A stretch of DNA of 64,000 bases, taken from contig NZ_JALPRR010000001.1 of the NCBI RefSeq assembly GCF_023630205.1, forward strand, positions 620,001-684,000, in the 5' to 3' direction. Positions 53,169 through 59,837 of the stretch are shown in pieces. Positions within the stretch are counted from its first letter, which is position 1. The number at the start of each line of letters is the position of its first letter. The stretch is from Pontibacter ruber (lineage in GTDB: Bacteria > Bacteroidota > Bacteroidia > Cytophagales > Hymenobacteraceae). The notes below the pieces were generated by a model, which saw only the letters and a program-made list of their open reading frames with translations, made no database searches and was not told the origin of the DNA. The translations under genes were made by a program, and so were the position numbers.

Positions 53169-53666
53169 ATGCTCCAGGTAAAAACCGCTGACGACAAAAC
53201 ATGGCAGGTTGACATACAGAAAGATGCTATACTTTTAAACGGAACACCTTTCAACTGGGACATCGCCCCGATAGGCCCCAACACCTACCACATTATCAAA
53301 GACAGCAAGTCGTATACGGCAGAACTGGTGGAAGCCAACTACCAGGATAAAACTTTCACTTTCAAAATTAATGGCGTAAAGCAAACGGTTAGCGTGAAAG
53401 ACCGCTTTGACCTGCTGCTCGACAAACTCGGCATGAGCAATGCCAACGCCCAGAAGGTGAACGACGTAAAGGCTCCCATGCCTGGGCTTATACTTGAGAT
53501 AAAGGTGCAACCAGGACAGGAGGTGAAAAAGGGCGACCCGATCATGATCCTGGAAGCCATGAAAATGGAAAACATCCTCAAAGCGCCGGGCGATGGCGTG
53601 GTGAAGGAAATAAAGGTGGCCGTAAAGCAGAACGTAGAAAAGAACCAGGTTTTGATCCTATTTTAG
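53169..53666 (+). CDS. Biotin carboxyl carrier (biotinyl-lipoyl) domain protein
   Basis: 165 residues from MLQVKTADDKTW. The last 70 residues form a biotinyl domain with the biotin site EAMKMEN (Lys132) and the APMPGLI lead-in typical of acyl-CoA or oxaloacetate/pyruvate carboxylase carriers. The N-terminal half resembles the linker part found in propionyl-CoA carboxylase alpha chains. A start 23 codons upstream is possible but the extension is not conserved in character. No carboxylase subunit is nearby, so its partner is encoded elsewhere. Confidence 0.85.
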   Translation: MLQVKTADDKTWQVDIQKDAILLNGTPFNWDIAPIGPNTYHIIKDSKSYTAELVEANYQDKTFTFKINGVKQTVSVKDRFDLLLDKLGMSNANAQKVNDVKAPMPGLILEIKVQPGQEVKKGDPIMILEAMKMENILKAPGDGVVKEIKVAVKQNVEKNQVLILF

Positions 53667-53745
53667 ATTTTTTGTGTTGCCGAATGGGCAGCACCAACTG
53701 CCCGTCTGAAACACTGGTATCCATAAACTATACAAACTAAATCGC

Positions 53746-54528
53746 GTGAAGTATAAAAGAATATTGCTGAAGCTTAGCGGAGAGGCGCTGATGGGAGATC
53801 AGCAGTACGGCATCGACTCGAACAGACTGATGCAGTACGCGCAGGAGATCAAGGAAGTGTCTCAACTTGGAGTAGAGGTTGCAGTTGTGATCGGAGGCGG
53901 TAACATATTCAGAGGGGTGCAGGCAGAAAAAGTTGGTCTGGATCGAGTGCAGGGGGATTATATGGGTATGCTGGCTACGGTTATCAACAGCATGGCCCTG
54001 CAGAGTGCACTCGAGAAATTGGGTGTGTATACGCGACTGCTTTCCGGTATCAACATTCAGCAGGTGTGCGAGCCTTACATCCGCCGCCGTGCTGTACGTC
54101 ACCTGGAGAAAGGCCGTGTGGTAATTTTCGGTGCCGGTACCGGTAATCCATATTTTACTACTGATTCGGCAGCCAGCTTACGTGCTATCGAGATAGAGGC
54201 CGATGTGGTGCTGAAGGGTACCCGCGTGGATGGCATTTACTCTGCTGACCCGGAGAAGGACCCGAATGCTGTTTTCTATTCCAACATTTCCTTTAAAGAT
54301 GTGTTTGAAAAAGGCCTGAACGTGATGGATATGACGGCTTTTACCCTTTGCAAGGAAAACGGCCTGCCGATCATTGTATTCGACATGAACACATCCGGTA
54401 ACCTGAAGCGCCTGGTGCAGGGAGAAAGAATAGGTACACTGGTAAGTATGGAAGATATTGCTGAGCCCCTGAAAGAAACTGTTGACAGCCTTGAGGCAGC
54501 AGAAAGGCAAAAGAACATCAATAAATAG
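53746..54528 (+). CDS. pyrH: UMP kinase
   Basis: Phosphorylates UMP to UDP. The 260 residues of the amino-acid-kinase fold show [34 protein letters not shown] and [15 protein letters not shown]. The start is GTG ([10 protein letters not shown]), with no ATG closer. The C-terminal extension of about 20 residues ([17 protein letters not shown]) is longer than in E. coli. It is followed by frr, a conserved pair. Confidence 0.96.
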   Translation: MKYKRILLKLSGEALMGDQQYGIDSNRLMQYAQEIKEVSQLGVEVAVVIGGGNIFRGVQAEKVGLDRVQGDYMGMLATVINSMALQSALEKLGVYTRLLSGINIQQVCEPYIRRRAVRHLEKGRVVIFGAGTGNPYFTTDSAASLRAIEIEADVVLKGTRVDGIYSADPEKDPNAVFYSNISFKDVFEKGLNVMDMTAFTLCKENGLPIIVFDMNTSGNLKRLVQGERIGTLVSMEDIAEPLKETVDSLEAAERQKNINK

Positions 54529-54589
54529 TAACCAAGATTATAGTATAAAGAGTAAAGTTCAAGCAGAACCTTATTAAGCTAAAAGTGAT

Positions 54590-55153
54590 ATGACGGAAGA
54601 AATTCAGTTTTACCTCAGCGAAGCAGAGGAGTCTATGCAAAAAGCGGTGCAGCACACCAATTCAGAGCTAACAAAGATCAGAGCTGGCAAAGCTTCTCCT
54701 GCTATGGTTGAGGACCTTCGTGTAGATTATTACGGATCCCCTACTCCTATCTCGCAGGTAGCCAACATCGCTGTGCCGGACGCACGCACCCTGCTGATCA
54801 AGCCATGGGAAAAAAACATGCTGGGCGAAATCAATAAAGCAATCAAGAACAGCGATCTGAACCTGAACCCGCTGCAGGAAGCTGATTCCATTCGCCTGAA
54901 CATTCCGCCATTGACAGAAGAGCGCCGCCGCGACCTGGTAAAGCAGGTGAAGCATGAAACGGAAGCCGGCAAAGTGGCCATCCGTAACATCCGTAAAGAT
55001 GTAAACGACTCCCTGAGAAAGCTGCAGAAAGAAGGTACTTCCGAAGATGCCGTACGCGATGCAGAAGCCAAAGTACAGAAGCTGACCGATGCCCACATCG
55101 TAAAGATCGATGAGCTGCTGACGAAGAAAGAGGCTGAGATCATGACGATCTAA
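54590..55153 (+). CDS. frr: Ribosome recycling factor
   Basis: 187 residues. It has VQHTNSELTKIRAGKASPAMVEDLRVDYYGSPTPISQVA and RDLVKQVKHETEAGKVAIRNIRKD, typical of RRF, which with EF-G splits post-termination ribosomes. It is 61 bases after pyrH and closed by a strong terminator. Confidence 0.98.
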   Translation: MTEEIQFYLSEAEESMQKAVQHTNSELTKIRAGKASPAMVEDLRVDYYGSPTPISQVANIAVPDARTLLIKPWEKNMLGEINKAIKNSDLNLNPLQEADSIRLNIPPLTEERRRDLVKQVKHETEAGKVAIRNIRKDVNDSLRKLQKEGTSEDAVRDAEAKVQKLTDAHIVKIDELLTKKEAEIMTI

Positions 55154-55186
55154 GTTCGTATCTCGAAGCACGTATCAAGATACACG

Positions 55187-55232
55187 ATAACAGAAAAGCC
55201 CTTCGATCAAGATCGAAGGGCTTTTCTGTTAT
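55187..55232. terminator. Bidirectional terminator between frr and nadD
   Basis: A perfect 22-bp stem (55187-55208 with 55211-55232) contains AAAAGCCC/GGGCTTTT. It lies between convergent genes. Confidence 0.85.
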
Positions 55233-55290
55233 ACATTCAGGTCATTTACCTGGTCATGATACGAATATCGTGCTACATAATACAAAAAAC

Positions 55291-55863
55291 CTACTGGTAC
55301 AGTTTGTGCACCCGGATATAATCGGCCACCTCATCGGGTACCAGGTACTTTATACTTTTCTCCTGCCGTAAGCAATCACGGATAAAAGTAGCCGAGATAT
55401 CAAGTATGGGCGCTTTAACAAACGACACGTTGGGCATACCGATAAGCTCGGTTGTTAGGGAGCCGGAGCGGGGGTATACGTATACTTTGTGGTACTCCAG
55501 AATGCTTTCGTAGTTTTTCCACTTTGGAAAGCCTGCCAGGTTATCCTCTCCCATGATCAGCACAAATTCATAACTCGGGTATTTCTCCTGCAGGTATGTC
55601 AGCGTGTCAATCGTGTAGCTTGGTTTGGGCATGTTAAACTCGATGTTCGACACACCTAGGTTCGGGTTATCTGCTATCGCCAGCGACACCATGTGCAGCC
55701 TGTCGAACTCGTGCAGGAGCGTGTTGCTGGGTTTAAACGGGTTCTGCGGCGACACAACCAGCCACACCGCATCCAGGTCGGTGTTGGTGGCCATGAAGTT
55801 TGCCAGGATCAGGTGCCCGATGTGGATGGGGTTAAAGGAGCCAAACAGCAGCCCTACCTTCAT
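55291..55863 (-). CDS. nadD: Nicotinate-nucleotide adenylyltransferase
   Basis: 190 residues. It makes nicotinate adenine dinucleotide in NAD synthesis. The nucleotidyltransferase motifs GSFNPIHIGHL (about 8-18) and ISATFIRD (near 158-165) are intact. Its ATG overlaps the gmk stop by 4 bases (ATGA), so the two are translationally coupled. Confidence 0.96.
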   Translation of the reverse strand: MKVGLLFGSFNPIHIGHLILANFMATNTDLDAVWLVVSPQNPFKPSNTLLHEFDRLHMVSLAIADNPNLGVSNIEFNMPKPSYTIDTLTYLQEKYPSYEFVLIMGEDNLAGFPKWKNYESILEYHKVYVYPRSGSLTTELIGMPNVSFVKAPILDISATFIRDCLRQEKSIKYLVPDEVADYIRVHKLYQ

Positions 55864-56444
55864 ACAATAGCAGGTTCAGCATTCAGGAACTCTTCAACCA
55901 GCTTTTCCGCTTTGCTGCAAGCCTCCTGCAGGTTGTCGTTCACGATCACTTCGTCAAACTGATCTTCAAACTTCATCTCGAATTCCGCCTTAAACACGCG
56001 GCTGGATATGCTGGAAGCAGAATCGGTAGCGCGGGCCGTAAGGCGCTTGGCCAGCTCCTCTACGGAAGGCGGCTTAACGAAAATGGCAAGTGCTCTTTCT
56101 TTGTAAAAATGCTTTATACTTAATCCCCCTTTAACGTCTACATCCAGGATGGCATGCTTACCACTTTCCCAGATGCGCTCGATCTCTGACTTTAAAGTGC
56201 CGTAAAAGGCGCCTTCGTATACTTCTTCCCACTCCACGAACTCGTCGTTCTCGATCTTCTGCTTGAAATCTTCCGGGGTGATGAAGTAGTAATCTTTGCC
56301 GTTTTCTTCGGTGCGTCCGCGTTTGTCGCGGGTACAAGCCGAAATAGAGAACGCAAGATTAGGATTTACCTGTAACAGGTGTTTAACAATAGTAGTTTTA
56401 CCGGCTCCGGATGGAGCCGAGAATATGATGATTTTACCTTGCAT
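55860..56444 (-). CDS. gmk: Guanylate kinase
   Basis: 194 residues. It phosphorylates GMP to GDP. The P-loop is FSAPSGAGKTTI (about 8-19). The GMP-binding part includes STRDKRGRTEENGKDYYFI-like ACTRDKRGRTEENGKDYYF and VEWEEVYEGAFYGTLKSEI. It is third in the sigma factor operon. Confidence 0.97.
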   Translation of the reverse strand: MQGKIIIFSAPSGAGKTTIVKHLLQVNPNLAFSISACTRDKRGRTEENGKDYYFITPEDFKQKIENDEFVEWEEVYEGAFYGTLKSEIERIWESGKHAILDVDVKGGLSIKHFYKERALAIFVKPPSVEELAKRLTARATDSASSISSRVFKAEFEMKFEDQFDEVIVNDNLQEACSKAEKLVEEFLNAEPAIV

Positions 56445-56450
56445 CAGGGG

Positions 56451-56732
56451 TTACGCTGTTTCTTGAATCCGGGCTTTAATGGACAACGCCAGACTTTCGG
56501 GCACAATAACGCGCTTTAAATGGCCGCTTACAAGATTTTTAAGGAGTTTTTGCTTTTGATGGCTCTCAAAACAGGGAGCGCAATCTTCGATATGGGTGGT
56601 AAAAAAGGATTGTTCCTCAGCAGAGGCCTCTCCATCAATAATCAGATCCAGTAAATGGGCAGTCTTGTCACAATCTGATTCGTGACCCTCCTCCGACGTT
56701 TTTTGATACGCTTCTGTAAATTTCGATTCCAT
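56451..56732 (-). CDS. Zinc-finger anti-sigma factor-like protein
   Basis: A 93-residue soluble protein with the zinc anti-sigma pattern: Cys21, then His47-x3-Cys51-x2-Cys54 in HIEDCAPC. There is no membrane segment, which suggests direct cytosolic sensing (for example of redox state, as RsrA does) rather than envelope signalling. It lies 24 bases downstream of the sigma factor gene, the expected partner. Sensing input is inference. Confidence 0.8.
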   Translation of the reverse strand: MESKFTEAYQKTSEEGHESDCDKTAHLLDLIIDGEASAEEQSFFTTHIEDCAPCFESHQKQKLLKNLVSGHLKRVIVPESLALSIKARIQETA

Positions 56733-56756
56733 CTTAGCTCAAACTCTATATATTTT

Positions 56757-57353
56757 CTAACTGTTATTATAGCCCATGCTTTTGGCATAGTTCTCCAACT
56801 TCTCTTTCAAGGAATTTCGGGCACGGTGCAATCTGGATCGTACTGTGCCGATCGGGATATCCAGAATCTTAGCCATCTCCTCGTACGTGAACCCTTCCAG
56901 GTCGCAAAGGATAATGACGGTTCTGAAATCGACCGGCAGCGCATTGAGTGCACTCGCCACTTCATCTCCTATCAGGTCCTGCACACTCTCGGTGCGAAGA
57001 TCGGTTGTGGTAGCCACGCCACCCTCGCCCTCCACATCATCCGAATTGTAGTACCCTTCCACTTCGCTGTAGTCCACCTTGGCGGGCTGCTTGCTCTTTT
57101 TCCGGAATTCGTTGATGAAGGAGTTCTTCAGGATTCGGAACAGCCATGCTTTTGCATTAGTTCCTTGTTCAAAATAATCAAAAAAGCGGTAAGCCTTAAG
57201 ATATGTTTCCTGTACAAGGTCATTCGCGTCGTCTTCGTCCAGAGTGAGCCTGTAGGCAAAGTTGTACAGAGGGTCCAACACAGGCAGCAACTCGGCTTCG
57301 AACCGGGCGTCTTTTTCCTCCTTACTCATTTGTTTACCTGTTTGCTCGCTCAT
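56757..57353 (-). CDS. RNA polymerase ECF-type sigma factor
   Basis: 198 residues. Region 2 has LYNFAYRLTLDEDDANDLVQETYLKAYRFF and WLFRILKNSFINEFRKKSK. Region 4 has LPVDFRTVIILCDLEGFTYEEMAKILDIPIGTVRSRLHRARNSL, a helix-turn-helix that reads the -35 region. An acidic linker of about 45 residues (EVEGYYNSDDVEGEGG) separates them. It heads an operon with the zinc anti-sigma, gmk and nadD. The regulon is unknown. Confidence 0.92.
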   Translation of the reverse strand: MSEQTGKQMSKEEKDARFEAELLPVLDPLYNFAYRLTLDEDDANDLVQETYLKAYRFFDYFEQGTNAKAWLFRILKNSFINEFRKKSKQPAKVDYSEVEGYYNSDDVEGEGGVATTTDLRTESVQDLIGDEVASALNALPVDFRTVIILCDLEGFTYEEMAKILDIPIGTVRSRLHRARNSLKEKLENYAKSMGYNNS

Positions 57354-57402
57354 TTGACTTGATTTTGTACTTTTATAAAGTCAGTTAACCGCGTATAATA
57401 CG

Positions 57403-57410
57403 CAAATATA
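57403..57410 (-). promoter_or_regulatory. Candidate promoter (-7) of the sigma factor operon
   Basis: The minus strand reads TATATTTG, matching TAnnTTTG, 50 bp before the sigma factor ATG. No clear TTTG is at -33, which would fit an alternative or autoregulated promoter as well as a weak housekeeping one. Confidence 0.4.
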
Positions 57411-57798
57411 GAAATTTTACTTACATACCTATCTTGCCTCATTTGGGTTGCAACACCACACCGCTATGTGCCTGCAAATGGCCATGCTGCGGCAGATTTG
57501 GGTTAGCGGATATGTCAGCGCCTATACAAACCAACTCCTTATACGTTGCGACCGCATACTAATCTGGGATTAGAAAATATTTCACGCATTTTGGTAGTAC
57601 TGTGGTGCTTACCGCTTTGTTGTGGTTCTCTGCTTCTTTTTGATTGTCCCTGTTTTTAAGACCTTTTCTAGTCGCTCATCACCCTCCAATTTATTTCACA
57701 GGCTGTTCCTGCGCCCTCCCCCTCTTTTGCTATACTTAGCTCTCCCAAGCACATTTTCAAAGTTTTACAAGGTTGCGGTAGTATAGCCAGGAATGTTG

Positions 57799-57806
57799 TA
57801 CTTTTG
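57799..57806 (+). promoter_or_regulatory. Candidate promoter (-7) of the glycosyltransferase pair
   Basis: TACTTTTG matches TAnnTTTG 23 bp before the chosen ATG at 57829. GTTG at 57772-57775 is 23 bp upstream. Its position downstream of the ATG at 57793 argues for the shorter protein. Confidence 0.45.
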
Positions 57807-57828
57807 GCACAGATTTCTGCCTATACTT

Positions 57829-58590
57829 ATGCACGGAATAACAGCCATCATCATCTGTAAAAACGAATCGGAGAACATAGCAGCGGCGCTGGAAACGGTG
57901 CTGTGGGCTGACGAGGTGCTTGTTGTAGACTCCTACAGCACAGATGATACGCTGGATATTGCCGCCAGATACCCGATTAAAATTCTACAGCGCGTTTTTG
58001 ACAACTACTCCCGCCAGCGGAACTGGGCTACCGAGCAGGCTGCCAACAATTGGGTGCTGATGCTGGATGCCGACGAACGCGTTACAGAAGAGCTCGCACA
58101 TGAAATCCGGAAGTTGCTGCAGGCAACACCTGCCCACCAGGCATACAAAATATTTCGCCGGAATTACTTTATGGGGCAGCAGGTGCGCTTCAGCGGCTGG
58201 CAGAACGACGGCGTCGTAAGGCTCTTTGACCGGACACACTGCCGCTACTCTGACAAAAACGTGCACGAAGAACTGGTGGTAACCGGCGCAACCGGTACTC
58301 TACAGCATAAGATCCTGCACTATACTTACAAAAACCTGCCGCACTACCTTGACAAGTGGAACAAGTATAGCTGGCTTTCGGCACAGGATAAGGCGAAGAA
58401 AACAAAGCAGGTAACCCTCTTCCATTTGGCGGTAAAACCGTGGGCGCGCTTCATGCGGCAGTACTTTCTGAAACTGGGCATACTGGACGGGCGTGTAGGG
58501 TTTGTGATCGCGTACCTGGCGGCCAGCAGCGTTTTTATGCGCTACCTGAAGATCTGGCGCCTGCAGGAAGAAAACTATAAACTGGATTAG
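57829..58590 (+). CDS. Family 2 glycosyltransferase (LPS core WaaE/KdtX-like)
   Basis: 253 residues from MHGITAIIICKNESENI. The GT-A nucleotide-binding part has ITAIIICKNE and DEVLVVDSYSTDDT, and the metal-binding motif is DADERV. The C-terminal part (HLAVKPWARFMRQYFLKLG) has an amphipathic or membrane-associating helix. The pattern fits LPS inner-core beta-1,4-glucosyltransferases, but sugar and acceptor are unproven. The next glycosyltransferase starts 3 bases downstream. Confidence 0.85.
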   Translation: MHGITAIIICKNESENIAAALETVLWADEVLVVDSYSTDDTLDIAARYPIKILQRVFDNYSRQRNWATEQAANNWVLMLDADERVTEELAHEIRKLLQATPAHQAYKIFRRNYFMGQQVRFSGWQNDGVVRLFDRTHCRYSDKNVHEELVVTGATGTLQHKILHYTYKNLPHYLDKWNKYSWLSAQDKAKKTKQVTLFHLAVKPWARFMRQYFLKLGILDGRVGFVIAYLAASSVFMRYLKIWRLQEENYKLD

Positions 58591-58593
58591 GCC

Positions 58594-59688
58594 ATGCGGG
58601 TACTGCATTTGGTATCGGAGAAAACCTGGCGCGGAGGCGAACAGCAGGTAGCTTACCTGATAGAAGAGCTTCTGAAGCAGGGCGTGCAGTGTTTTGTAGC
58701 CTGCCGCCGTCGTACGCCTTTCCACGATTACTGCCTCCGGCAGAACATACCGCATGTTGCACTTGCCTTTGCCAACGAGTTTGATTTTGGCACGGCCTGG
58801 CAGGTAAAAAAGTACGCAGAGCAACAGCAGGTAGATGTAGTGCACGTACACAGCGCGCATGCCCATGCCATCAGTATCTGGGCTTACATACTGGGCAACC
58901 ACCGCCCGATCATACTTAGCCGCCGCGTTGATTTCCCGGTTAAACAGAATTTCCTCTCGCAGTTCAAGTATAACCATCCTGGTATAGCGCGGGTGGTCTG
59001 CGTTTCGGATAAGATAAAAGAGGTGGTTTCGCAGAGCCTGAAGCAGCCGGAGAAGTGCGTAACTGTGTACAGCGGTGTGGACATGAGCCGCTTCGCGCAC
59101 AGCCGCAACACCGGTAAACTGCACCGTGAGTTCACCCTTCCGCTGCACCTGCCCATCATAGGCAATGTATCCGCAATTGCCCCGCATAAAGACTACTTTA
59201 CTTTTGTAGATACCGTAGAACTCCTGGTGCAGCAACACCTGCAGGCGCAGTTCTTTATCATCGGGGATGGGCCAGAGCGGGAACAGGTACAGGCTTATGT
59301 ACAGCAGAAACAGCTGCAGAACCACATTACCTTTACAGGCTTCAGAAACGACATACCTGAAATATTGCCCGAACTGGATGTGATGCTGATCACTTCTGAA
59401 ACCGAAGGCCTGGGCACCACCATTCTGGATGCATTTGCCTGCCAGGTGCCTGTGGTAGCAACGCAGGCGGGCGGCATACCCGAAATTGTAAAGGATGGCC
59501 ACACCGGACTGCTGGCTCCCGTAAAACGCCCGGACCTGTTGGCCCAGAAAGTAATCCAAATACTCAGAGATGCTCCTTTGCGCGAGCGCCTGGTAAAAAA
59601 AGCAGCAAACCTGGCCCAACAATTCTCAAAAGAGAACACCGCTTTGCACACGCTGCAGGTATACCAGGAAGTAACAAACGGCAGGTAA
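58594..59688 (+). CDS. Family 4 glycosyltransferase
   Basis: A 364-residue GT-B enzyme. The N-terminal acceptor domain opens MRVLHLVSEKTWRGGEQQV. The donor domain has GNVSAIAPHKDYFTFVDTV and GDGPEREQVQAYVQ. The catalytic E-x7-E region is TSETEGLGTTILDAFACQVPVVAT. With the GT2 gene it probably builds LPS or another surface glycan. Donor sugar unknown. Confidence 0.88.
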   Translation: MRVLHLVSEKTWRGGEQQVAYLIEELLKQGVQCFVACRRRTPFHDYCLRQNIPHVALAFANEFDFGTAWQVKKYAEQQQVDVVHVHSAHAHAISIWAYILGNHRPIILSRRVDFPVKQNFLSQFKYNHPGIARVVCVSDKIKEVVSQSLKQPEKCVTVYSGVDMSRFAHSRNTGKLHREFTLPLHLPIIGNVSAIAPHKDYFTFVDTVELLVQQHLQAQFFIIGDGPEREQVQAYVQQKQLQNHITFTGFRNDIPEILPELDVMLITSETEGLGTTILDAFACQVPVVATQAGGIPEIVKDGHTGLLAPVKRPDLLAQKVIQILRDAPLRERLVKKAANLAQQFSKENTALHTLQVYQEVTNGR

Positions 59689-59837
59689 AAGCACCAACTA
59701 TACTTGCACTTATCTAATTTATAATATCCTATTTATAAGTAAGCCGTACTATCATTATAACGCGTTATCTAGTCACTGCCCCATCCTTTTTGTTTAGGAA
59801 TCCTGTGGAGCAGTACCCGTAACTTATAATATAGCAC

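Larger units (their letters stand above)
57354..57828. other. 475-bp divergent intergenic region
   Basis: Between the sigma factor and the GT2 gene I see only a candidate sigma-gene -7 (57403-57410) and a GT2-gene -7 (57799-57806), a 6-bp inverted repeat CTAATC/GATTAG near 57560 and one TATACTT. No convincing gene or structured RNA is visible. A frame starting at 57793 is the upstream extension of the GT2 gene. Confidence 0.5.

Noticed and set aside
57354-57792. Structured RNA in the long divergent spacer
   Set aside because: Only a 6-bp inverted repeat and scattered T-rich stretches are seen, with no terminator-bounded unit.
58300-59622. Open frame of 440 codons opposite the two glycosyltransferase genes
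   Set aside because: It mirrors two convincing genes across their junction and shows no domain or plausible start context.
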